DNA from: Myotis daubentonii
Lineage: Eukaryota > Chordata > Mammalia > Chiroptera > Vespertilionidae
DNA: 64,000 bases
Reading direction: 5' to 3'
Assembly: GCF_963259705.1 (NCBI RefSeq)
Contig: NC_081841.1
Coordinates: 116,162,979 to 116,226,978 of the forward strand
Shown here: positions 10,825 through 21,452 of the stretch, one piece after another
Numbering within the stretch: the stretch's first letter is position 1
Layout of the letters: each line of letters begins with the position of its first letter
Translations under genes and position numbers: made by a program
The notes under the pieces: generated by a model
Database searches by the model: none
What the model saw: only the letters and a program-made list of their open reading frames with translations
Told to the model about the DNA's origin: nothing

Positions 10825-11740
10825 CCAAATAAATAAAATCAGAAATGAAAGAGGTGAAATAACAACTCACTCCACAGAAACACAAAGGATTGTAAGAAAA
10901 TACTATGAAAAAATATATGCAACAAATTGTACAACCTAGGTGAAATGTATAAGTTCAAAGAAACATAAAATCTTTCAAAATAAAACCTGAAAGATTCAAA
11001 CAACCTGAATAGACCAATAACAACTAATGAAATTGAAGCAGCAATCAAGAAACTCCCAGCAAACAAAAGTCCTAGTCCTGGTCACAGAGAAGTTTTACCA
11101 AACATTCAAAGAATACCTAATATCTATCCTCCTCAAACTATTACAAAATTTCGAGAGGAAAGAAGACTTTCAAGCCCTTTTTACAAGGCCAGCATTATTT
11201 TAATTCCAAACCCATATAAAGACAATACAAAAAAAGAGAATTATAGGACAATATCCCTAATGAACATAGATGTTATAATCGTCAACATTATTAGCAAATC
11301 ACATCCAGCAATATATTAAAAAGAACTTAAAACATGACTAAGTGGGATTTATTCTAGGGATGCAAGGTTGGTACAATATTAACAAGTTAATGAATGTGAT
11401 ATATTACAAAAACAAATTAAAATATAAACATCCCATCATAATATTTATCTACACAGAAAAAGCATGACAAGATCCAGCACCAGTTATTGATAAAAACTCT
11501 CAGCAAAGTGGGAATAGAGGGATTATACCTCAACATAATTAAAGGCCATTTGTGACAAACCTACAGCCAATATCATATTCAATGTGCAAAAACTAAAAGC
11601 GTTTCCCCTAAGAACAGAAAGAAGACAGGGATGCCCACTTTCACCGCTCTTATTCAACATAGTGCTGGAATAACTAGCCATAGTGATTAGACAAGAAGAA
11701 ATAAATGGCATCCAAAGAGGAAAGGAAGAAATAAAACTGT
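9830..11740 (+). mobile_element. L1-A segment 1: 5' UTR piece and ORF2 remains
   Basis: An old plus-strand L1. About 9860-10080 matches the 5' UTR type seen at 59470-59610 (motifs such as 'ATAACCCAT' and 'GATATTTC'). At about 10085 it passes directly into the late endonuclease part of ORF2, so ORF1 and the start of ORF2 are missing. Recognisable ORF2 blocks continue to the reverse transcriptase at 11740. There are many stops, and an (AG)n expansion lies at 10785-10822. The element is cut at 11740 by a U6-L1 chimera and resumes at 13344. Confidence 0.8.
10785..10822. repeat. (AG)n microsatellite
   Basis: About 19 AG units inside the ORF2 remains of L1-A, at a place where other L1 copies have only a short AG-rich run (compare 38710-38735). 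Confidence 0.95.
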
Positions 11741-11769
11741 GTGCTCGCTTCAGCAGCACATATACTAAA
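11741..11769 (+). ncRNA. U6 snRNA 5' fragment (pseudogene)
   Basis: The sequence begins GTGCTCGCTTCAGCAGCAC and continues through ATATACTAAA, identical to the start of mammalian U6 except for one G-to-A change at position 12 of U6. It includes the 5' stem-loop but none of the ACAGAGA box or the U4/U6 pairing region. There is no U6 promoter upstream (the sequence there is L1), so it is not a gene but the 5' part of a chimera. Confidence 0.93.
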
Positions 11770-12018
11770 CAAAAAAGGCAAGAGCATACAATGGAGTCAA
11801 GACAGTCTCTTCAATAAATGGTGTTGGGAAAATTTGACAAATACATCCAAAAAAATTAATCTAGGCCACCATACACAAAAACAAACTCAAAATGGATAAA
11901 GGATCATACGTGGGTGCAAACATAAGACGGGAAACCATAAAAATCTTAGAGGAATCCATAGGGAGAAAAATATCAGACATATGCCAAAGTAATATCTTCA
12001 CTGATACAGCTCCTATGG

Positions 12019-12230
12019 CAGTGGTTGGCAAACTGCGGCTCGCAAGCCACATGCGGCTCTTTGGCCCCTTGAGTGTCGCTCTTCCACAAAATACCAACTT
12101 CTGCGCATGGGCCACGAAGTTTTTAATAGCACTGTATGTGCACACCAGCATGTGGTATTTTGTGGAAGAGCCATACTCCAGGGGCTAAAGAGCCGCATGT
12201 GGCTCGCGAGCTGCAGTTTACCGACCAATG
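12019..12230. mobile_element. hAT transposon, non-autonomous, 212 bp (family X, copy 2)
   Basis: Same family as 2542-2751: it starts CAGTGGTTGGCAAACTGCGG and ends with the complement of CATTGGTCGGTAAACTGC. The 8-bp duplication is TCCTATGG (12011-12018) / TCCTAGGG (12231-12238), one mismatch. The unpaired central region matches copy 1 on the same strand. It lies in L1 ORF2 of the U6-L1 chimera, at the same L1 octamer as copy 1. Confidence 0.93.
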
Positions 12231-13343
12231 TCCTAGGGCGATGGAAACTAAAGAGAAAATAAACAAATGGAACTACATCAAAATTAAAAGCTTCTGCATA
12301 GCAAAAGAAACCATCAACAAACAACAAGAAAGCCCACTGCATGGGAGAACATATTTGCCAATGTGATCTCCAATAAGAGTTTTATCTTCAACATTTACAG
12401 GGAACTCATACAAGTTAACAAAAGGAAGATAAACAACCCAATCAAAGAATGGGCAACGAACCTAAATAGATACTTTTCAAAAGAGAACATACAGAAGGCC
12501 AAGAGACATATGAAAACATGCTCAAAATCACTAATTACCTGAGAGATACAAATCAAAACAACAATGAAGTACCATCTCACACCTGTCAGAATAGCTCTCA
12601 TAAACAAATCAACAAATGACACGTGCTGGCGATGATGTGGAGAAAAAGGAACCCTCGTGCACTGCTGATGGGAATGCAGACTGATGCAGACACTGTGGAG
12701 AACAGTATGGAGTTTCCTCAAAAAACTAAAAATGGAACTCCCATTTGACCCAGTGATCCCACTTCTAGGAATATATCCTAAGAAACTAGAAACACCAATC
12801 AGAACGGATATATGCACCCCTATGTTCATAGCAGCACAATTTACCATAGCTAAGATTTGAAAACAGCCTAAGTGCCCATCAGCAGATGAATGGATTAAAA
12901 AATTGTGGTACATCTACACAATGGAATACTACACTGCTGTAAAAAAGAAGGAACTCCTACCATTTGCAACAGCATGGATGGACCTCGAGAGCATTATGCT
13001 AAGTGAAATAAGCTAGTTGGAGAAAGATAAATATCACATGATCTCACTCATTTGTGGAATATAATGAACAACATAAACTGATGTGCAAAAACAGATCCAG
13101 AGACAGAGAAGCATCAATCAAACCATCAAGCCTCAGAGGGAAGGCAGGGGAGGGTAGGGGAAGGGGGAGAGATCAACCAAAGGACTTGTATGCATGCATA
13201 TAAGCATAGGCAATGGACACAGATACTAGGACGATGAGGGCATGAGCAAGGGAGTGGGGGAGCGGGCAATGGGGGATAAGGACACATATGTAATACCTTA
13301 ATCAATATATAAAATAAATATTTTTTAAAAGAAATAAAACTGT

Positions 13344-14152
13344 CATTGTTTGTAGGTGACATGATATTATACACTATACTAAAGGCTCTACCAAAAAAAC
13401 CAACAAGATTTAATAAATGAATTTAGCAAAGTAGATCCAGAAATTGGGAGCATTTTTATACATCATTAAATGAACTCTGATAAAGAGAAACAAATAAACA
13501 AACAAACAAAAAAAAACACAACAAACATGTACCATTGAAAAAAATTAAGTTAATTAGGAATAAACTTAACCAAGGAGATAAAAGACCTGTATTCAGAAAA
13601 CTATATGACATTGAAGAAAGAGATAGAAGATACAAACAGGTACAAGGATATACCATGATCATGGATTAGAAGAATTAATATCTTTAAAATGTCCATACTA
13701 CCCAAAACAATCTCTAGATTCACAACAATTCCTATGAAAATAAAAATAGCATATTTCTCACACATAGAACAAATATTCCATAAATTTATATGGAACCAAA
13801 AAAGACCCTGAATAGCTACAGCAATTTTGAAAAAGAAGAACAAAGTTGGAGAGATCACAATACTGAATATCAACTTATACCACAAAGCTATTATAATCAA
13901 AGCTGCCTGGTACTGGCATAGGAATAGATATACAGATCAATGGAACAGAAAAGAGAACCCAGAAATTGGCCCAAGCCATTATGTTCAATTAATATTTAGC
14001 AAAGGAGGCAAAAGCATACAATGGAGAAAAGACAGCCACCTAATTAAATGGAGTTAGAAAAATTGGACAGGTACATGTAAAAAATGAAACTAGACCATCA
14101 ACTTATACCATACACAAGAATAAACTCAAAATGGATAGAAGATTTAAATGTA
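13344..14152 (+). mobile_element. L1-A segment 2: ORF2 middle part
   Basis: Continuation of L1-A after the chimera. It resumes at the reverse-transcriptase active site, which is changed to FVGD (13349-13360) from the usual FADD. It proceeds through the RT thumb and beyond, with frequent stops, until 14152, where L1-B and the retrovirus interrupt it. The third segment of L1-A starts at 24475. Confidence 0.85.
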
Positions 14153-14153
14153 C

Positions 14154-14637
14154 TGTCAGAGACCACCTATTGTCTTCACTAGCAGAGAAGTGTAGAGACC
14201 CCTAATGCTGGTGACCTTTGAAGCCCTAGCAAAGGTTGGAGCTGTGCACCACCCAGTTAATCAAGATAATGGTAGCTGAAGAATCCTCCCCACCTTAATT
14301 CATTTAATTACTCATGTAAATCCTTGTTGATAAGATAGTCTGCCTGTTACTGGAACTTGCCTGCCTAAGGGTCATGCTATGACCTAGTCTGTGTGTCATT
14401 GGAACCTCCCTGCCTAGGGGCTATCCCAAGGTCAATAAAAGCTTGGTGAGGCCTGAGCTCCAGTGGAAGTCCTCAGGGGAAGTCCTTCTCCTTGAGTTGG
14501 ACTTGCCCGCCTGGCTCCCCAATATTTCCAAATTATCTCTTGTCTCTTGTCTCCTTTCTTTCTTCTGTGTGCAGCTCCACTTCCAGACCCCAAACCCTTA
14601 ACCACGCAGGACATTGAGGGAAAACACATCAACAACA
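14154..14637 (+). repeat. 5' LTR
   Basis: Starts TGTCAGAGACC and ends AACAACA. A polyadenylation signal AATAAA is followed by AGCTTGG near 14434-14446. At 484 bp it is about 61 bp longer than the 3' LTR, largely because U3 carries an imperfect ~50-bp tandem duplication around 14330-14430 (block with 'GATAGTCTG...CCTGCCTA', then 'CTAGTCTG...CCTGCCTA'). Confidence 0.92.
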
Positions 14638-14639
14638 TC

Positions 14640-14657
14640 TGGCGCCCGAACGGGTAA
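14640..14657 (+). promoter_or_regulatory. Primer binding site, tRNA-Lys type
   Basis: TGGCGCCCGAACGGG begins two bases after the LTR. The first 12 bases match the complement of the tRNA-Lys 3' end; the remainder differs slightly. A lysine PBS is typical of ERVK/betaretroviruses. Confidence 0.85.
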
Positions 14658-17433
14658 TCTGGAAGTGAAGGTTTCGCTAGAGCAAAAGAACGAAGTTTCA
14701 CTGGCAAGGTGAGGAACAAAGAAGTTACCGTAAAGGTAGGCACCGCAAAAGGTGGGGGGTTATTTCACCGCACACAGGCGGCCACCATCAGCTACAGAAG
14801 TCCGGAGCTGTAGGTGGGGTGGGAACATTTTTTTCCATACCAGGCTAAATTGGGCAGGATTCGGCTTTAAAAAAGTAGATTCGGCTTTAAAAAAGTAAGA
14901 AACTTTATTATAGACTTTTGATTTGCATGTTTAAGGTGTTAAAATTTTTAGAAAGTAATCTCATATTTTTTTGCACGTTATTATAGAACATAACCCTTGG
15001 TTTCTTGAAAAAGGTACTCTTTTAGATCAGGCTGAAAAGAGTGCCACGGTCATCTTAGTGTGTTTTCTTGTCCAAATTAAAATCTTAATTTGTAATTGGA
15101 ATCTAAAATCTGTAATAAGAAATGAAACCCCACGGCTGAATCCCTCTCTGGTTCGGAGAGAGTCAAAGGTGGCAGGAGAGCTCAGAGCAATAGGCTCTTC
15201 CGCAATGAAATTACTTAATGTTTTGTTTAAAAATTACTGGAGAACATGTCAGGAAGTGCAAAATTTGGCCAACGTCACCTTGAGTGCTAGCTATTTGGAA
15301 AGCAAAAAAGGAAAAAAATTTAAAATCTGTTTTTCTATTAAGCATGTCTTTGGGAACAAATATGCCATCTGAGTCATTTGCTGAAACTTTCCCCAAAGCA
15401 GGATGTCGGGGAAGAGAAGAAGGGAGCACATGGCGATCCAATATGGACGCCCCCTTCCCAAGTATTTTAATTTAAAGTCTCCTCGTAATTGAAAAGTTTT
15501 ACAAAATTTAAAAATGTGACTGGGATTTCTGTGCACATGTAAAGAGAAAAACTGACTTGGAACTAATGCATGCACCCTCTGATTTTGGACATTTAGATAC
15601 AGTTTTTAGCTGAAATCTCTTTACAAATGTACAAAATAAAACCCAAGACTGATTATTTCCTAAGAAAAATGGCAAATTTGACCCAAGGAAGAAATGCAGG
15701 CTGGTTTTAGCAACAAAATTGGTATTTTTCCATAATAAAGTGATTTTTGAAATGTTAATGAAGCTTGATCCAAAGTTAACTTTAAGACCTCCAAAAGAAA
15801 TTCAGTAAAATTGTCTCTGTTACAAAAATTTGCCAAAGTAAGGACCTTAAAATAATAATTGGATTTGAATCTCAAGAATTATGAAATATATTAATTACAA
15901 AAATCTAAGTAGCCCAGTAAAAACTGGCCCTTTGTTAATTAAAAAAACTAGTATGTCTTTCTAATGGAGAAAAGGGGCTAGTTGCTTCCTGCCTCTAGCA
16001 AATTCTTAAAGAAAGAATGTGGTCAATTTACATCTGAATGGACCAGGTTAGACCAAACTTGTTTCCCAGATGAAAACAGTTTTCCCCAAGGCTGCAATCT
16101 CATGGCCAATTTTGACATTTCCCATCGGCAACCAACCGGCAACCGGCAGGAAACAATGTACCTACAAGTTACTTTCCCCAGAAAAATGGTCGTTTTAAAG
16201 TCAAGGGCTGGGCCAAACCTGTTTGCCAACCTCAAACGTGGTTTTCCAGAGCCGCTGGAAACTTGGGACCTTGGAGCTTACTGAATTCAAATGATAAAAA
16301 CTTATGTCTAGGTATTTTGAAGTAAAATAATGCTGAAATATTCCTAGAGGACAGAATTGAATCTGTTGGTTGGTTATGTCTTGCATTTTTGAAGTTTATT
16401 CTTAAAAATGTTACTGATTGGGAAATGCTGAATATTTGACTTGCCAGCTAAAAGTTTAAGGTTCGGATTGAATTGGGAGAAATTGTGTAGTCATGGTAAC
16501 TAGATGCCTAAAGTGTAGAAATTTATTTTTTAGAAAATAATTTTTGTTTTCTCTGCAATAATTAGAATTCAAAATATGTTGCTTATTGGTCTGATTAAAA
16601 AAGAGGATTAATTTTATGATCTCAACTGAAAATTTTTAATACAAAAAACAGTTTAAATTTAATTGATATTCTTTATGATAATTATAAAAGGTATAAACAG
16701 CTAATGAGATTTCTGTTTGTCTGAAATATAATGTTGGCTATCTATCTTTTAGGGATATTGGTTTGCTCTGTCAAAGATCAGTGTAGACAGCCACCACTTT
16801 GGGCTGTGTGACTTGGCAGCCGCCATGTCAGCCACATGGCTTGCAGCACCCCTGGGGGCCGCCATCTTGAAAAAGCAAAGGCTCCTCCCTCTGATTTAGC
16901 CAAAAACGAATGTCTGCTCACTGAGGCAGGATGGGATTTCAGGGGTGGAGCTTTAAGGTGGAATTTTACTACAGAAATGCACATGGGGCAAAAAGTGTGC
17001 TTGCCTCCTGGATTTATTTAATACTATTTTTAAGAAGATTTTTTTTTTGGCTCTTTTCAGTTTATTGCATGAAGAAGATATTTTTAATGTTTAATAAAGT
17101 TAGCAATCACGGTTTTAATATAATTTAAGTGATATGAAAGACCAGTGTTTTGAGCAGTTGGCTTTATAAGGGCTGACAATAGAGCTCGTATTCCTTAAAA
17201 AGGCTAAGTCATTTTTCTAATCTCTTAAATCTAGAAAACCCTGCTTTCCTTAAACTAAGGACAATTAAAGGTTATATGTTCCCTCCCTAAACAAAAGTTA
17301 AATAGCTTATGTCAAAGTATTTAAAAGGGACTGATAGCAGTAATCCATTTTCTATAATCCCAGCCGAAATTTTAAAACCAGTTTAAATTTAATTGATATC
17401 TCTTAATAATTATAAGAAGTATATAATTTTTAA

Positions 17434-17498
<65 letters not shown>

Positions 17499-17950
17499 TT
17501 GATGGTCTTTCAAGTTGGATTTCAAAACTATAACCAAGGAATGACTTTGAGAAATTTCACAGGCCCTGAAATGTTTTCAAAAGTTTATTCTCTCTTTTTA
17601 AAGGATTTTTTAATTTAGCCAAATTTAATATACTTGAAATCACATGTAAAGCTTTATCAAATAAAAATTAAAAATATATTTTAAGTTTTTGCCTCTGAGA
17701 AATGGCAAAACAAGTTATTTTGTTTAATATTTCTTAAAATACAGCAGTGGAATTTTAAGATGTAATTTGAAATAACAAAAGCTCCTCACTGCTGCATTTT
17801 AAATTAGGCCTGAGGTGGGGCAGCGTTTGCCCCTTGTGAATCAGAAGTTTACTAAATACTAAATTTACTTGCTTTGCTTTGTCTTTTTAAAAAAAAAAAA
17901 ATACTTACTTAAATTACTATCTTTGTAAACAATTGAATCCTAGTAAAGTA
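14658..17950 (+). other. Provirus 5' interior without recognisable gag/pro/RT
   Basis: About 3.3 kb of AT-rich sequence with no long frame and no gag, protease or RT motif that I can read. It may be highly decayed or a non-coding replacement, as in non-autonomous retroviral derivatives. One block is partly repeated: a ~50-bp stretch around 16650-16700 (with TTTAAATTTAATTGATAT) recurs near 17380-17425. A (TA)n tract lies at about 17437-17484. Some blocks (16100-16260, 16780-16980) are richer in GC, but their frames are short and do not resemble viral proteins. Confidence 0.5.
17437..17484. repeat. (TA)n microsatellite
   Basis: About 24 TA units within the interior of the provirus. Confidence 0.95.
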
Positions 17951-18029
17951 AATTCTTCTAAAAAAGTTACTGAAGGCTTCCCATGATTCATCTGTATTTG
18001 CAAATAAGCCAAAGGAGATCAGGAACCAA

Positions 18030-18720
18030 TTCCTGGAGTTTTAACTGTTTTTAATGATGGATCATAAAATGGGAAAGCCGCCTATCATACTATAAAATCA
18101 GACCGAGTCATACTGACCAGTCATACTTCTGTGCAAAGAATTTAATTAGAAGCTATTAAGGCTGCATCGAAAGATTTTCAACAGCCTGTTAACATAATTT
18201 CTGATTCCTATTATGCTTCAGGCCTAGTAAATAGAATTGAAACTGCCTGGTTGAAATGGCTTAGTGACCAAAGTTTATTCTTTTTTTTTTTTAAATATAT
18301 TTTATTGATTTTTACAGAGAGGAAGGGAGAGAGATAGAGAGTTAGAAACATCGATCAGCTGCCTCCTGCACATCTCCCACTGGGGATGTGCCCGAAACCC
18401 ACCAAAGTTTATTCTTACTATTTAAGCAAGTTCAACAGATTGTGCAGCAGAGAAAATACCCTTTTTATATCACTCACATCAGGGCCCACAGTGTTATTAC
18501 CTGGTCCATTAACTAAGGGAAATGCACATGCTGATCAATTGCTTGTTTTCTTAAAAGAGGCTTCAGAGTCTCATCAGCTTTTACATCAGCCTGCTAAAAT
18601 GTTGTCCAAACAATTCTCAATCTCTCAACAGAAAGCAAAACAGATTATCAAGGAATGTCCCACTTGTATGTTACATCTACCTCAAGGGCCTAACACAGGA
18701 GTCAACCCTAGAGGTTTGCT
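18030..18720 (+). pseudogene. Retroviral pol: RNase H and integrase zinc-finger remains
   Basis: Conceptual reading from about 18040 shows an RNase H domain (NDGS-like start, then LEAIKAA, ISDSYYASGLV, and after the SINE ITHIRAHS-like and GNAHADQLL blocks). The integrase N-terminal HHCC finger follows (HQLLHQPAK... IIKECPTC, about 18575-18670). RNase H removes genomic RNA from RNA-DNA hybrids; integrase inserts the provirus. A 5'-truncated SINE (18283-18400) with a 16-bp duplication splits the RNase H part. Stops and frame changes make it non-functional. The order and motifs match betaretroviral pol. Confidence 0.85.
18283..18400 (-). mobile_element. VES SINE, 5'-truncated
   Basis: Minus-strand SINE tail: the body segment with CAGGAGGCAGCTGATCGATG and a pyrimidine-rich stretch, then an A-rich end. 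It lacks the tRNA-like head. A perfect 16-bp target duplication, ACCAAAGTTTATTCTT, is at 18267-18282 and 18401-18416. It is younger than the provirus it interrupts. Confidence 0.93.
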
Positions 18721-19325
18721 AAGGGACCATATCTGACAAATGGATGTGACACATTATACTCCTTTTGGACGTCTTGGGGCATTGCATGTCTCTGTAGATA
18801 CCTTTTCAAAAGTCCTATGGGCTACTGCATCTATAGGAGAAAAGGCAAAATAGGTTATTAATCATTGCCTAGCTGCTTTTGCTAGGAATTCCAAAGATTA
18901 TTAAAACTGATAATGGACCTGCTTATACAAGCTGTCATTTCCAGGAATTTTGTAAAAGGTGGAAAATTCAGCACATTATGGGAATACCATTTAATTCCCT
19001 AGGACAGGCCATTATTGAACGACAGCATCAGCAGCTAAAATCCCAACTTGAAATATGAAAAGGAGGGATGATGGAGAAATCACCTATGGTTAGGCTGTTC
19101 CCAGCCTTAATTACTTTAAATTTTTTCACATGTGATGCTGATGGAAAGACACCTATGGAGTTACATTGGTGTCAGAATAAAACAAAAGAAAATGGTCTAG
19201 TTAAATGGAAGGATCCGGAATCTGGTTTATGGAAGGGACCTGACACATTATATGCTTGTATATTCCCAGATAATTTTTCCAAACCCGTGTGGATTCCTGC
19301 TAGAAATATTAAACTACAACAGTAA
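18721..19325 (+). pseudogene. Retroviral integrase core and C-terminal domain, broken
   Basis: After the stop near 18736 the catalytic core reads on with all three acidic positions: MDVTH (first Asp, about 18740), TDNGPAY (second Asp, about 18910) and IIERQH (Glu, about 19015). A further stop lies near 19056. The C-terminal DNA-binding domain follows in the open frame 19068-19325 (VKWKDPESGLWKGPDTL... WIPARNIK). The segment that usually reads like WGRGYVC between GPD and the C-terminus is shortened here. This is typical of ERVK-like integrase. Confidence 0.87.
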
Positions 19326-20860
19326 TCCAAGAGAGAAACTAGCCAAACTAATGAGGACCTTGCGCCTGGAGCTACACTATGCAGCTGCAAAAGCCACAGA
19401 GAGCAGCGACTCCAAGCAGTCTACTGAAGATGAGGAGCAGGAGGAGGATGAGCCAGACAGCAAACAGCCCAGAGACCACCTGGGGCACAGTAAAGTGAAG
19501 TATGGTAACAATTATCTCAGGTAAAAACCATAGTTTCATGTTGGTCTTGGAAAGCTCATTCTCCTTTACCTGGGAAGGACAGCGAAGTTGTCCCAAGGTC
19601 AGAGGGCTCCAGTTAACATGTCCTTGTTGACTAAGTGTTTCGGAGACCCAAAACTGTGATTTAGATAACATACCTAAGTTTAACCCAGGTCACCAAAGGG
19701 CTCTAGACCCAAAACTGTAATTTAGATAAAGTGCCTAAGTTTAACCCAAGTCACCCAAGGGTTCTAGACCCAAAACTGTAATTTAGATAGCATGCTGTTT
19801 CTGCTTCTGTAAACTGCTCTTTTTTGCATATGAGGTTCCTCATTCCAAACCTTGAGACAGCCAGTTTAAATTGAATTACCATGACCTAGAGCAAAGAATA
19901 TCATTAAATGGTATTTTTCTACAATGTACAACAGTATATTGTACATTTATCCCAAACAAACTTACAAACTAATTCTTTGAATGTTTGGCAGCAATTTAAT
20001 AAGGATATGAAAGGATTTATTCCCTTCCACTGTGTGGAGAGCCCCCTGGGAAGGCACTTGAGCATTCTGTATTGACCTCTCTTGACCTATTTTGCCAAGA
20101 AAGTCCCTCTTCTCACAATTCAATTGCTCACAGCTGTTGCCCAAGTTCTCTGTTCTTGCTGAGGTCATGGTGGCTGGGGCCATGGATCTGTCTCTTGCCC
20201 ACTGGTGTTAGCTGGGCCCTCTCTGGAGAAGAAAACTGGGTTCCCCATGATCAATGCTGGGGCCCGTCCAGCAGGCGAGGGTATCCAAAGGCAATTGCTG
20301 GGCATGGAGGCCACAGGGGCATAGGCTACCAAGGAGACAGAACTGAACCTCACATCACCCTGCTTGGCCCCGGAGGATGGCTGGTTAGTCAAAGACGGGT
20401 AAGATTCTTCAGGGAGGAACGACCTAAGACAGGCACAGTCGCAGAGGGGCCTCAGGAGAGGACTTGGGGGTCAACAGAGGTGGGGCACAGATCCTCACCC
20501 CCCCCCCAATTATTCAGGGGCTTGAACACTCGCCCCTTCTGAGGGAGGTCTCCTGCCCCCATGGCTGCTTATCACTTCCCATGCCCAGCCCAGATCAGGA
20601 CCCAGATAAGAAACTTGGCTAACAGCAGCTACCCTATGTCTAAATCCAGCCTAACAGGAATGCTCAGGGCCTTCTCAAGGATGAAAAATAATCCTTTACA
20701 TTAATATTTACAGTGTAAACTAAGATTGATGCTAGAGTATTAAATTTGACAGTAAAATAGTAGTCAAGTTTTCAGATTAATTAAAATTGGCTCAAGAATT
20801 TAAAGTTATCTAGACTGCATTATAAATTTTCTAAAAATCTTCTTAATAATTAAATAAAAA
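19326..20860 (+). other. Provirus 3' interior, unidentified (env position)
   Basis: Where env would be expected there is no recognisable signal peptide, fusion peptide or transmembrane segment. It holds a 61-bp tandem repeat (19645-19795) and a GC-rich block (20160-20640). An open frame at 19252-19524 overlaps the integrase end and encodes an acidic Glu/Asp/Gln-rich stretch. Another frame (20072-20542, 156 aa) has no features I recognise. The GC-rich block may be a separate, older insertion. Confidence 0.45.
19645..19795 (+). repeat. 61-bp tandem repeat, about 2.5 copies
   Basis: The motif GACCCAAAACTGT(A/G)ATTTAG starts at 19645, 19706 and 19767, giving an exact period of 61 bp. Copies are nearly identical, and the third is cut short. 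61 bp is not a multiple of three, so it would not keep a reading frame. Confidence 0.93.
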
Positions 20861-20939
20861 AAAGGGGGGATAGTGGAAAAATACCATGTAAAGAAAAATA
20901 TCTCTTAACTAAATTAAATTTAGATAAAATTTTTCATTT

Positions 20940-21150
20940 ATAATGCTAACAGCGAGACACCCAGGAAAACACACATGGTGTCAGGGAAAGCCATGGGAAA
21001 ATCATTTTAAAGAAAAGACCCCAAGTAAGGTTTTCTTTATTAACCTTTGGTCGAGAATATGTTTGTATATTTTCAGAAGAACAGCCCCCAGACCAAGTGG
21101 ATTCCTGCAACAACAGATCCCAACTGACCAGATTGATCCAGCCACAAAGA
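20940..21150 (+). pseudogene. Second integrase C-terminal remnant
   Basis: This stretch resembles 19130-19320 at the nucleotide level: both have a 'GACACC(T/C)' block followed by 'TGGTGTCAG', and both end with GTGGATTCCTGC. In one frame 21046-21087 reads FGREYVCIFSEEQP, the GRGYVC-type element of ERVK-like integrase C-termini that is shortened in the first copy. Frameshifts separate its parts. A purine run similar to a polypurine tract precedes it at about 20860-20876. It may be a duplicated or recombined pol end; its origin is not certain. Confidence 0.6.
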
Positions 21151-21433
21151 CAGGAGAGACAGTTCAGAGATGGAGATGGTGAAGACGCCTTGCCATGCTA
21201 GCAGTCAGCAGCTGTGCGTCACTGCAGGTTGCCCAGGACCAAACTAGAGAGGGTCGGACCTGCATTGCCACCATTTATCCACCATCCAGAACTAGCATAT
21301 CATTGCTGGCATGTACACATGAACTGTCGGACATTGAAACTTGGACTCAGAACTGTTGGACATTGAAATTGGGACTTAAACATTTTTTGTCCTTATATGT
21401 TTATTTCTTGTCTACAGATACAAGATTTTTTAA

Positions 21434-21452
21434 GGAAAAAAGAAGGGGGAGA
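21434..21452 (+). promoter_or_regulatory. Polypurine tract of the provirus
   Basis: An uninterrupted purine run (AAGGAAAAAAGAAGGGGGAGA) ends directly at the TG of the 3' LTR. It would prime plus-strand DNA synthesis in a retrovirus. Confidence 0.88.

Larger units (their letters stand above)
11741..13328 (+). mobile_element. U6 snRNA-L1 chimeric retroposon
   Basis: The insert starts with the first ~29 nt of U6 snRNA, switches at 11770 into L1 ORF2 (late RT/C-terminal part), runs through the ORF2 stop and 3' UTR, and ends in an AT-rich tail. A perfect 15-bp target duplication, AAGAAATAAAACTGT, lies at 11726-11740 and 13329-13343. The U6 5' end therefore coincides exactly with the 5' insertion junction, as expected when the L1 reverse transcriptase switches templates during target-primed reverse transcription. 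It sits inside L1-A and itself carries a hAT (12019-12230). ORF2 is broken by stops. Confidence 0.92.

Noticed and set aside
11741..11850. Complete U6 snRNA gene
   Set aside because: Only the first 29 nt match U6; the rest is L1 ORF2.
20072..20542. 156-aa frame as retroviral env
   Set aside because: No signal peptide, cleavage site, fusion peptide or transmembrane helix; composition follows a GC-rich block.
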